A stretch of 33,343 nucleotides of DNA from the NCBI GenBank assembly GCA_024434165.1, contig QMIW01000043.1, positions 1 through 33,343 of the forward strand, given 5' to 3'. Under the pieces are notes generated by a model. The model was given only the letters and a program-made list of their open reading frames with translations. It searched no databases and was not told where the DNA came from. This DNA is from Chloroflexota bacterium (lineage in GTDB: Bacteria; Chloroflexota; Anaerolineae; Anaerolineales; Villigracilaceae). Shown here in pieces: positions 17,710-24,926 of the stretch (position 1 is the first letter of the stretch; every line of letters begins with the position of its first letter). Made by a program: the position numbers and the translations under genes.

Positions 17710-18264
17710 TCAACTGAGTAGTGAAATAGTATCCATAACTGTGGCAAACTCGCCGTGCAGGGTTGCCAATGTCACATCATGAATTTCTTGTGCGGAGTAT
17801 TTCCGCCCATCGTGACCTGTGAGTTCGAATGCGGCAGTAGCATCTGAGACGAGGCAGGTGTCAAAGCCAAGGTTGCCTGCCATGCGCGTCGTGGTGGACA
17901 CACAGTGCGGGGTGGTGAGACCGACGATGACCAGTGAATTACATGCGCGTTTGCGGAGTTGCTGTTCCAAATCCGTGCCGATGAAGGCGCTGTTGACGTT
18001 TTTCTGGATCAGCGGTTCACCCGCGCGTGGTTGCAGCGCGTCTTTGATGGCGTTGCCAGGGTGGTTGGGATTCAACGGCGACGTCGGCGAGAGGGACATG
18101 TGTTGAACATGGAAGACGGGGCGTCCGTGCTTGCGCCATGCCTCCAATAACTTGACGATATTGTCCTCGGCTTGCGGATTGTTCCTCTCGCCCCAGACAG
18201 GTTCGTCAAAGCCTTTTTGAACGTCGATAATGATCAGGGCGGTGGTTTGGTTTATTTTTTCCAT
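17710..18264 (-). CDS. Isochorismatase-like cysteine hydrolase
   Basis: 184 residues of the isochorismatase superfamily. The probable triad is D14 (ALIIIDVQKGF), K88 (LIQKNVNSAF) and C121 (GLTTPHCVSTT), with the cis-peptide GLTT segment before the cysteine. Such enzymes hydrolyse amides or vinyl ethers; the substrate here is not known. The start is ATG at 18262-18264, the canonical N-terminus; the longer open frame upstream overlaps the previous gene. It is the last gene of the minus operon running from 19490 and lies 17 bp after the membrane protein gene. Its ribosome-binding site is weak. Confidence 0.88.
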   Translation of the reverse strand: MEKINQTTALIIIDVQKGFDEPVWGERNNPQAEDNIVKLLEAWRKHGRPVFHVQHMSLSPTSPLNPNHPGNAIKDALQPRAGEPLIQKNVNSAFIGTDLEQQLRKRACNSLVIVGLTTPHCVSTTTRMAGNLGFDTCLVSDATAAFELTGHDGRKYSAQEIHDVTLATLHGEFATVMDTISLLS

Positions 18265-18281
18265 AGGGTAATCGTTTCTCT

Positions 18282-18920
18282 TTATTTTACCCGTCTCATT
18301 CCAGTCACGCTGACCGCACCCACCCACACGAGCAACATAGGCAGGGAAGCGAACAAGACAGCGGTGAGCAGGGAGTTTGCGAAGGCGAAACTGAGTCCGC
18401 CGAGGATGAGGGCGATGGCGAGGACAATGCCCAGCCAGTTGACCCAGGCGGGGATGAGGCGGGTGTGCAAGCCCAGGATGGATGTGGAAATGCTGAGCAA
18501 CGCCAATGCCATCAATTTGAAGGTATCTATTTGATTGACCAGCGCCAGCAAGGTGCGGAAGGGAGTCTCGGCGGAGGCAAGTAGATCAGGGTTGACGAGG
18601 GTTTGCTGCACAGCCGCCTGCACGAGTGAAATTGTGCCTGCGACCACGCCTGCGCTCAAGACCACACGGGCAAGGGGCTTTTCATCTGCGGTTTGGAACA
18701 GGCTGGCAGCCGCCACCGCGAAGATCAGGATGGATATGCCTGCCACCCCATCAATGAGATAGACCTGTATCAAACGTGCCAGTTGATTGGCGAGAAGGAC
18801 TTGCTGAAGATCCACATTGGACATGGACGGGGAGAGCGTCCCTGTGGGGATCAACAGTCCGATCACCCAAACTGCGACATAGAGAAAACCGAAAAACGCG
18901 AGCCAATTTCTTTTGTTCAT
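18282..18920 (-). CDS. Multi-pass membrane protein of unknown function
   Basis: 212 residues with about six hydrophobic segments, starting MNKRNWLAFFGFLYVAVWVIG. No catalytic motif is evident. The ATG at 18918-18920 has GGAGG close upstream and overlaps the stop codon of the YrdB-like gene by one base (TAATG), so the two are coupled. Length and topology resemble small uncharacterised membrane families such as DUF4386, but I cannot assign it. Confidence 0.75.
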   Translation of the reverse strand: MNKRNWLAFFGFLYVAVWVIGLLIPTGTLSPSMSNVDLQQVLLANQLARLIQVYLIDGVAGISILIFAVAAASLFQTADEKPLARVVLSAGVVAGTISLVQAAVQQTLVNPDLLASAETPFRTLLALVNQIDTFKLMALALLSISTSILGLHTRLIPAWVNWLGIVLAIALILGGLSFAFANSLLTAVLFASLPMLLVWVGAVSVTGMRRVK

Positions 18921-19252
18921 TACTGCCTCCAGATAAGCATCAAAACTTTGTTGAGAATGTAGATACCGCCGAAAACGACGGTCAGATTGACTTTGCCTGT
19001 GCTGTCTAACGCCCAGCACGTCAGACCAAGCACAACGAATTCGAGCAGGAACAGCCAGGGTTCATGCAAACGCATGGGAGATTTCGGCGCGAGGAAGGTT
19101 CCCCACACCACGGCGAACAGGACGGGAGCGCCCAAGCCCAGCAGGAATTTCATGAAGGTGTTGCTGCCTGTTTGGAAGCCCCAGTATCCGAAGATGGCGA
19201 GGATGCAGAGTTCGAGCAGAAAGCGTACAAGCAGATTAATCGTTTTGAACAT
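18920..19252 (-). CDS. YrdB-like (DUF2568-type) membrane protein
   Basis: 110 residues with four hydrophobic segments. The pattern of helix, GYWGFQTG, GLGAPVLFAVVWGTFLAPKSP and the final FGGIYILN is characteristic of the YrdB/DUF2568 family, whose function is unknown. Its start (ATG at 19250-19252) lies inside the end of the preceding small gene (17-bp overlap), and its stop overlaps the next start. Confidence 0.8.
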   Translation of the reverse strand: MFKTINLLVRFLLELCILAIFGYWGFQTGSNTFMKFLLGLGAPVLFAVVWGTFLAPKSPMRLHEPWLFLLEFVVLGLTCWALDSTGKVNLTVVFGGIYILNKVLMLIWRQ

Positions 19253-19490
19253 TTTTGAGATCTCCTGTTTTGCCAGTTTTGATCTTCACACACAAAATCT
19301 TCAAATTGAGATTGTGGGCGCGGAACAAGATTCCCATCAGCGCGGCTTGATCGGGCAACTCGCCAGCCAGCAGCGTATTGCCGTCGTCGTCTTCGGCGTG
19401 GATCAACTCTGGGAACCAGGCAGCCTGTTCGAGGTCCAGTTTGCCGCGCAGGCGGATTTGATAAAAAATGGGTTGTCGTTCTGTATTCAT
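19236..19490 (-). CDS. Small soluble protein, ~75-residue unnamed module
   Basis: About 84 residues starting MNTERQPIFYQIRLRGKL. The module (YQIRLRGKLDLEQAAWF, then DGNTLLAGELPDQAALMGILFRAHNLNLKIL) is repeated, with clear similarity, in the N-terminal part of the protein at 24191-24850. The start is uncertain: in-frame ATGs lie at 19526, 19499 and 19490, and I prefer the last because it matches the start of the paralogous module. It is the first gene of the operon running to 17710. The function is unknown; its company with membrane proteins and MalT-like regulators is the main clue. Confidence 0.65.
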   Translation of the reverse strand: MNTERQPIFYQIRLRGKLDLEQAAWFPELIHAEDDDGNTLLAGELPDQAALMGILFRAHNLNLKILCVKIKTGKTGDLKNVQND

Positions 19491-19634
19491 GCTCCCCATC
19501 TTATTCACGCGAACCGTTTCCTTCATCTCCCAATGGGGGTATTTGTGGGGGTAGATTCTCCCCCGCCGAAATCCCTCCTTCGGGAGATGGAAAGAGAAAC
19601 CACATCACCTAAACTTGTCGGCAAGGAGAAAAAA

Positions 19635-20378
19635 ATGAAAAACCTGATTACAAAACGACCCATGATCTTTTCCGTGATCGTCATGCTGGTTCTTGAGGCA
19701 TTTGTTCTGGCGGGGCTCTTCTTTAGCAAAGTGTCGGGCGTGCCGCTCGTCTCGCTCGACCTGCCGCTGCTCATGCTCAATGCCGTGCTTGCCATTGTGA
19801 TCCTTTCCGCGTTGCGCGGGTGGCGGGAGGCAGGTTTCAACGCGCCGTCTCAATGGAAGAACATGAGCCTGTTTCTCGTGCCGCTGGCGCTGCTGATCGG
19901 ACCGACCCTCTTTTTCCAGCCGCAACTCCCCGAGCCTGGCAAGATCGTCGTCCTCATCATCGTCACGCTGCTGATCGGTTTTCAGGAAGAAGCCATCTTT
20001 CGCGGAATTCTGCTGGGCGCGTTCAGACCGCAAGGCGTGATGAAGGCTGTCTTGATCTCCGCCGCACTGTTCGGAATCATCCACATCAATTCGCTTTTCG
20101 TTGGGCGCGATCCCATCTTCGTGCTGTCGCAGATCGTCGCGTCATTCTTAGGGGCAATCGGTCTGGGCGCGCTGCGTGTCCGCACGAACAGTGTCGTGCC
20201 GCTGGTTTTGCTGCACGCGTTCAATGACTTCCTGCAATTCAGCGCAACAGGCGGCATGGAAGCGGGAGACGTGGCTCTTTACATCCCCATTTTGAAGGTT
20301 GTCATTTCGGGGCTTATGGCTTTGTACGGTTTCTACTTGCTGCGCGGTTACAAGGAAGAAACTATTTCAGTCGGGTAA
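19635..20378 (+). CDS. CPBP-family intramembrane protease
   Basis: 247 residues, eight or so hydrophobic segments. CPBP (Abi) motifs are present in order: QEEAIFRG (E118, E119, R123), FGIIHIN (H150) and LLHAFND (H194, N197). These form the intramembrane glutamic peptidase site. Substrates are unknown. I chose ATG at 19635 because AAGGAG lies 8 bp upstream and the protein then starts MKNLITKRPMIFS. The longer open frame before it is antisense to other genes. It diverges from the small-protein operon starting at 19490 and converges with the MalT-like gene. Confidence 0.88.
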   Translation: MKNLITKRPMIFSVIVMLVLEAFVLAGLFFSKVSGVPLVSLDLPLLMLNAVLAIVILSALRGWREAGFNAPSQWKNMSLFLVPLALLIGPTLFFQPQLPEPGKIVVLIIVTLLIGFQEEAIFRGILLGAFRPQGVMKAVLISAALFGIIHINSLFVGRDPIFVLSQIVASFLGAIGLGALRVRTNSVVPLVLLHAFNDFLQFSATGGMEAGDVALYIPILKVVISGLMALYGFYLLRGYKEETISVG

Positions 20379-20391
20379 ATCACTTTTGGTA

Positions 20392-20423
20392 CAACGGATG
20401 GTCATGAAAGTGACCATCCGTTG
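20392..20423. terminator. 13-bp hairpin between convergent genes
   Basis: 20392-20404 and 20411-20423 are perfect inverted repeats with a 6-nt loop. The hairpin covers the last codons of the MalT-like gene and lies 14 bp after the CPBP stop codon. It lacks a long T-tract on either strand, but its position suggests a shared transcript end. Confidence 0.55.
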
Positions 20424-23047
20424 AATAGCCCGAATTCGCGCGCTTTGGCTGCCGCTTTGACCCTGTCATCCACGCTCAGCTTGCCATAGATATGTTTGAC
20501 GTGCGTCTTGACCGTCCCCACCGAAAGGACAAGTTTCTCGGCGATCTCAGGGTTCGACAGCCCTTCGGCGATCAACTTCAAGACCTCGATCTCGCGCTCG
20601 GTCAACGGTTCGATCAAACTGGATTGATCTATGTGCGCAGGCATGCCAAATGCCGCCAGCAGGTCAGCCACAAAATCATCCTTGTGTGCTTTCTGAATCT
20701 GGGAGAGAAGATTTTTCATCCCTTCGCCTTCATCGAGAAAGACGCGCACGTAGCCGTTCGCCTTGCCAATCTCCAAGGCGCGTTCAAGCGTTTTGAGGGC
20801 AGCGGATGACTTGCCCGCCTCCTGCTCCATCAGGGCATGGACGATGTGCAGTTCCATCTCGTATTCGACGTACCCCGCTTCCCGCGCCAGCCGAACCTGC
20901 TCCTCCACCAGACGGCGAGCCTCATCCCAAGCCTTTTGCCGCGCCAAATAGCGGACTCGCAGCACCGTCTGCAAACGATAGGGGAAAAACAGTGGCTGCT
21001 GCGGCGGGCGATACGTCCGCGCGTACAAATCGAACGCCGCCCAGTCCTTGAGCCTGAACATCAACTCGGCTTGCAATCCACGGGCGCGGTCAATGGCATT
21101 GACGATTCCGCCGCGGTTGATATTTGCGACCAGGTCATCCGCCATTTTGCGCGCTGAATCAACATTGCCATTCAAATATTCCAATTTGGGAAGGAGGGCA
21201 TATAAACGCAGGCTGACATCGGGCACGCCGCCCGTCTGTCCTTCCAACTCAAGGGTGATGTTTGCTTCGCGCCATGCCGATTTCAGGTCATTGGTCTCGT
21301 ACATCAACTGTGCCTGATTGATATGCGCCCATCCGCGTACCAGCGCGGGTGCGCTCTGACGCTCGAGCGTTGCGAGCAGTTGACGGTTCAGGGAGATGGC
21401 GCGCTGCAAATCGCCGCACTCCCGCACCACTTGCACCCGCGCGCACTCGGCGATCCAGGCTGTGGTCAGGTCGCCTGCCGCGCGGCAAAGTTGAATTGTT
21501 TCGTTGTAAGCCCTCTCGGCTTTTTCGAGACCCAGCCCCATCGAATGTGCCGAAGCGGCAATATTTAATTGGGCAAACCCGCGCCAGAGCAAATCCTGTT
21601 CGGCAAGCTGCTGCAATGCCTGCTCTGCAAGCAATAACGCGCCAGGCGAGTCATTGCTGCCTGCGCGGGCGAAATAACTGCGAATGATCTGAAAACGCCC
21701 GCGGGCATGGCTGGCTTGCGGCTCGTCCTTTAAGTTTCCTTCGGCGCGTTCAAGCAGGGGCAGAATGCGGGCGCTGTCATAGCCAAGCCAGAACCATGTC
21801 CATGCCAGGAAGGCGGTTAAGCTGGGATGTTCCGCAAGGATGGCTTCTGGCAGGGATTCGATCCGTTTGACCAGCCCGCGGATTTCCGCATGTCCCCATG
21901 CCTGTCCAAGCGCATCTTCGATAAGCACGGCGACACGATCTGGATTATTCGCCGCGATCCAATGACGGATGGCGTCAAGCAGGCAATTATTTTTCTCGAA
22001 CCATTCCGCAGCGCGGCGGTGCAGGTCGGCGGTTTGGCTTGAAGCGCGGCGTTTGAGCAGATCGGCAAAAAGATGATGATAGCGATACCAATTCGATTCA
22101 GAGTCGAGCGGGATGATGAACAGGTTGGCGCGTTCCAATTCCGCCAGCATGGATTCGGACTGGTCACTCTGCAGAACATGATCGCACAACGAGGCGTTGA
22201 AGCGCTCCAATATGGAAGTCTTCAGCAGGAATTCGCGCAAAGCCTCAGGCTGGCGCGAGAGCACTTCATCTGTGAGATAGTCTGCCACGTAGCGATGACT
22301 GCCCGCAAACGCGGAAATGACTTCGCTGGGGTTGGATGATTTTTGCAGGGAAAGCGCGGCAAGCTGCAAGCCTGCCACCCATCCTTCAGTGCGCGCTTCC
22401 AACGTGCGAATGTCTTCGGCGCTCAACGAAAGCCCCATCGTTTGGTTGAGGAACTGCGCGGCTTCGTCCTCGGTGAAGCGCAAATCGTCGGCGCGGATCT
22501 CGGTCAATTGTCCGCGCACGCGCCAACGTCCGAGCGGGAGCGGCGGGTCGGCGCGGCTGATGAAGACGAGGTGGATGCTGCTGGGGAGATGGTCTATCAG
22601 ATAGGCAGCCGCATCATGGATGGGCTGCTGGGTGATGTGATGATAATCATCCAATACCAGGACAACGCTTTTGCTGGAAAACTCAGAGAGGTCGTTGAGG
22701 AGGGCAACGGTCAACTCGCGGGGATTGGCGGAACCCGCTTCCAGCGAAGAGTCAAGCGTCGAAACGGAATCAGGCTCAACGGTCCGCAGGGAAGCGGCGA
22801 TATAAGCGAAAAAGCGACTCGGTTCATTGTCGTCTTCATCCAATGAATACCAGGCAACTTTTATGTTTTGTGAAGTTGCAAGCCAGGCAGAGAGCAATGT
22901 CGTCTTACCAAACCCAGGCGGCGCGGAAATGATGATCAGCCTGCCGTTCAAACCAGTTTGTATTCGTGCGGTCAATCTCTGACGGGGAACACATCCTTCT
23001 GTCGGGAGCGGCGGGTACAGTTTCGTCGGCAAAATTGGGAGCAGCAT
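20402..23047 (-). CDS. MalT/LuxR-type ATP-dependent transcriptional regulator 1
   Basis: 881 residues. A STAND-type NTPase domain carries Walker A in APPGFGKTT (about residues 42-50) and VLVLDDYHHI as Walker B. Helical repeats follow, then a C-terminal LuxR helix-turn-helix (PLTEREIEVLKLIAEGLSNPEIAEKLVLSVGTVKTHVKHIYGKL). Such regulators bind an inducer and ATP, then oligomerise on target promoters. I chose ATG at 23045-23047 (MLLPILPTKLYPP) because a TATAAT ends 7 bp upstream, implying a leaderless mRNA. A second ATG eight codons earlier would lie upstream of that -10 box. Confidence 0.9.
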   Translation of the reverse strand: MLLPILPTKLYPPLPTEGCVPRQRLTARIQTGLNGRLIIISAPPGFGKTTLLSAWLATSQNIKVAWYSLDEDDNEPSRFFAYIAASLRTVEPDSVSTLDSSLEAGSANPRELTVALLNDLSEFSSKSVVLVLDDYHHITQQPIHDAAAYLIDHLPSSIHLVFISRADPPLPLGRWRVRGQLTEIRADDLRFTEDEAAQFLNQTMGLSLSAEDIRTLEARTEGWVAGLQLAALSLQKSSNPSEVISAFAGSHRYVADYLTDEVLSRQPEALREFLLKTSILERFNASLCDHVLQSDQSESMLAELERANLFIIPLDSESNWYRYHHLFADLLKRRASSQTADLHRRAAEWFEKNNCLLDAIRHWIAANNPDRVAVLIEDALGQAWGHAEIRGLVKRIESLPEAILAEHPSLTAFLAWTWFWLGYDSARILPLLERAEGNLKDEPQASHARGRFQIIRSYFARAGSNDSPGALLLAEQALQQLAEQDLLWRGFAQLNIAASAHSMGLGLEKAERAYNETIQLCRAAGDLTTAWIAECARVQVVRECGDLQRAISLNRQLLATLERQSAPALVRGWAHINQAQLMYETNDLKSAWREANITLELEGQTGGVPDVSLRLYALLPKLEYLNGNVDSARKMADDLVANINRGGIVNAIDRARGLQAELMFRLKDWAAFDLYARTYRPPQQPLFFPYRLQTVLRVRYLARQKAWDEARRLVEEQVRLAREAGYVEYEMELHIVHALMEQEAGKSSAALKTLERALEIGKANGYVRVFLDEGEGMKNLLSQIQKAHKDDFVADLLAAFGMPAHIDQSSLIEPLTEREIEVLKLIAEGLSNPEIAEKLVLSVGTVKTHVKHIYGKLSVDDRVKAAAKAREFGLFNGWSLS

Positions 23048-23054
23048 GCACGCA

Positions 23055-23060
23055 ATTATA
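23055..23060 (-). promoter_or_regulatory. -10 box for a leaderless MalT-like mRNA (regulator 1)
   Basis: TATAAT, then 7 nt (TGCGTGC), then the start codon. The expected transcription start falls on or beside the ATG. The word TATAATTGCGT is shared with regulator 2 (27645-27650). Confidence 0.55.
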
Positions 23061-23101
23061 AAGGCTAACATTCTCAGTCGTTGGCGCGGTTGCTCGGAAA
23101 T

Positions 23102-23150
23102 AACCGTCCCGAAGGCTTTTTCACGAGAAACGCCAGCCTTCGGGACGGTT
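23102..23150. terminator. 16-bp perfect hairpin, probable bidirectional terminator
   Basis: 23102-23117 and 23135-23150 pair perfectly (core CCGTCCCGAAGG). On the plus strand TTCTTTATTG follows; on the minus strand ATTTCC follows. It lies 24 bp after the broken NAD(P)-binding gene and upstream of regulator 1, so it most likely ends the operon coming from 24850. Confidence 0.75.
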
Positions 23151-23173
23151 TTCTTTATTGCCGATAAAGTTTA

Positions 23174-23412
23174 TTAATGCTGATTGCCTGGGACCAGCGC
23201 GGTCAAAACCCCGTCACACCCTGCAACCGCCTGCTCAATCACGGCGCGGTCATTCGTCGCGCCGGGGATGAGAGTGATGCGCCGTTTGAAGGCGTCGAGT
23301 TTGCTCATGTTGCGCTCCTGACAGACTCCGCTCACCTCATAGCCCCGATCCAGGGCGTGTTCTATCATGCATCTGCCAAGCTTTCCAGATGCGCCGATAA
23401 TGCAGATTTCAT
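23174..23412 (-). pseudogene. NAD(P)-binding (NmrA/epimerase-like) protein, doubly broken
   Basis: The segment ICIIGASGKLGRCMIEHALDRGYEVSGVC is a Rossmann-fold dinucleotide site (GASGKLG). The frame ends after about 80 residues (LVPGNQH), although family members have about 200 or more. In addition AAGGAG and an ATG (23410-23412) sit exactly where the start should be, but the ATG is out of frame. Adding one A to the A-run right after it would give MKICIIGASG. Both a 1-bp deletion at codon 2-3 and loss of the C-terminal part are therefore indicated. Confidence 0.7.
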
Positions 23413-23459
23413 TTGATCTCCTTATTTGATTGATCCAGTTGCGCAAACTCACAATTTTT

Positions 23460-24119
23460 TTACGCTGTTTTGCCATGATCGCTGCGAAGCAATACTATCC
23501 CCAGCCAAACGAACCAGACGATTTGACCCAAGCCAAAGACGCCGGTCAAAGCGTTCAACACTGGGATGATCGTGATGATGCCCACTGCGCCGACCAGCAT
23601 GCCGAGGACATTCAGTCCCTTGGGAAGCCCACCCGTCCGCAGCGCGGCAAGACCGACCAACAGCGTCCAAGGTCCGCCGAGGATTTCGCCATTGGCGTTG
23701 CCCAGCCCGTTGGTGATGGCTTCAATCGCCTGAAAGGTCAACACAGCCTGGCTCGGGTCTTTGGCGTAGAGCGCGACGACAGTGGAGAGTCCCGCGTTTG
23801 CCGCCATGCCGCTGGCAATCAGCGAACCAGCCCAAATGATCCCGATCGCGGCAGCCATCTGCATGAGCGCAGGCGCGCCGGATTTCATGCGGTCGTACAA
23901 CGCCAGCGACAGGACGATCAGCGCAAAGCCAAAGAATACGTACATGAGCAGATTGGTCGAAAAGATGACCGTCTGTTTTTCGACGTTCATGGCGAGCTTT
24001 TGCGCCGGGTCGGTGATGTTGAGATAGTCCAATACGACGATGAAAATGACGATTCCGACCAGGTGGCTGATCGCCATATACAGCGCGGCGATACCGCCAG
24101 ATTTTTGCAGGGTTTTCAT
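23460..24119 (-). CDS. Multi-pass membrane protein of unknown function
   Basis: 219 residues from ATG at 24117-24119 (MKTLQKSGGIAALYMA), about six hydrophobic segments. The start is set by GGAG about 7 bp upstream; the open frame continues 11 codons further but through repeat sequence. It resembles uncharacterised membrane proteins of the DUF4386 kind without a certain match. It is the middle gene of the operon 24850-23174, between the DUF6326-like gene and the broken NAD(P)-binding gene. Confidence 0.75.
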   Translation of the reverse strand: MKTLQKSGGIAALYMAISHLVGIVIFIVVLDYLNITDPAQKLAMNVEKQTVIFSTNLLMYVFFGFALIVLSLALYDRMKSGAPALMQMAAAIGIIWAGSLIASGMAANAGLSTVVALYAKDPSQAVLTFQAIEAITNGLGNANGEILGGPWTLLVGLAALRTGGLPKGLNVLGMLVGAVGIITIIPVLNALTGVFGLGQIVWFVWLGIVLLRSDHGKTA

Positions 24120-24148
24120 TTGTATCTCCTTTTTTTCTTTCGTCTCCA

Positions 24149-24178
24149 TCATTGCGAGCCGCTCGCTCCTCGTAATGA
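24149..24178. repeat. Short palindromic repeat, family B copy 2
   Basis: TCATTGCGAG (24149-24158) and CTCGTAATGA (24169-24178) are inverted with one mismatch. The TTGCGAG core also occurs in the 93-bp palindrome at 9294-9386. It lies in the 71-bp spacer between two operon genes. Confidence 0.6.
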
Positions 24179-24190
24179 CAGCTGGGCAGA

Positions 24191-24850
24191 TTAGGCTTCG
24201 ACGTTACGCCACATCCATGCAAACCAGACGATCAGCAAGAGACAGAGAGTCTCGACCGAGGCAATGAAAATGTAGTGGGGATAGGATGCCATGCCGCCCC
24301 AGATATAGGCTATGATGACGACGCCCACAACGATATTGACCCAACGATTGATTCCGTACTTCAACACGCGGGACAGGATGATCATGGCAATGGCGAGTTG
24401 CCCCATGATCGCGCCGCCCAACATCAATTGGGGGATGGATGCGCCCGTGCTGGCGGAGGTTCTTGCCACTTCTTCCGCCGCGCCGGGGATGAACAGAGAA
24501 AGGATGTCCGCTTTCAGCATGTTGATCATGACTACGATCCACAGGGTGGAAAGCAAGACTTTCGTGTCTATCTTTTTGGCAGGGGTTGCGGTTGTATTCA
24601 TTCTTTTTTCCTTATAGGGTTGATTTGCAGACTCCAATGGAGGAACCCGATTGACTGAAAGCAAGGACAGACCGAGGTCACGCACTTTTTTGAGTAATCC
24701 GTGTAAGGCGGCTTGATCTGCCACAGGTCCAGAAAGAAGCGTGTTGCCGTCCTCGTCGAGCGTGATGGTCAAGCCTTCGAACCAGTCCATCCATTGCGGG
24801 GACAGGTGGCCTGCGATTCGAATTTCGTAGAGAGGAAGAAGCGTGTCCAT
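24191..24850 (-). CDS. Fusion of a ~75-residue module with a DUF6326-like membrane protein
   Basis: 219 residues from ATG at 24848-24850. Residues about 1-70 (YEIRIAGHLSPQWMDWF ... DGNTLLSGPVADQAALHGLL) are the same module as the protein at 19236-19490. After a short polar linker (ANQPYKEKR) comes a membrane part starting MNTTATPAKKIDTKVLLSTLW, with about four helices, resembling DUF6326 proteins. The second part has its own possible start, with AAGGAAAAAAG before its ATG. The sequence can thus make a fused protein, a separate membrane protein, or both. A TATATT 10 bp before the first ATG could be a -10. Confidence 0.7.
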   Translation of the reverse strand: MDTLLPLYEIRIAGHLSPQWMDWFEGLTITLDEDGNTLLSGPVADQAALHGLLKKVRDLGLSLLSVNRVPPLESANQPYKEKRMNTTATPAKKIDTKVLLSTLWIVVMINMLKADILSLFIPGAAEEVARTSASTGASIPQLMLGGAIMGQLAIAMIILSRVLKYGINRWVNIVVGVVIIAYIWGGMASYPHYIFIASVETLCLLLIVWFAWMWRNVEA

Positions 24851-24860
24851 GTTCAACGCC

Positions 24861-24887
24861 AATATACCGACAGGGAGGTACTGTCGG
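24861..24887 (-). promoter_or_regulatory. Promoter/operator region upstream of the 24850 operon
   Basis: An inverted repeat CCGACAG (24867-24873) / CTGTCGG (24881-24887), with a 7-nt spacer, lies directly upstream of TATATT (24861-24866) on the minus strand. The repeat falls between the expected -35 and -10 positions. It is a plausible binding site, possibly for the adjacent MalT-like regulator 2. Confidence 0.45.
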
Positions 24888-24926
24888 GTAGCAACTTAAG
24901 TATTGATTGAAGTATTGTTTTTGGGA

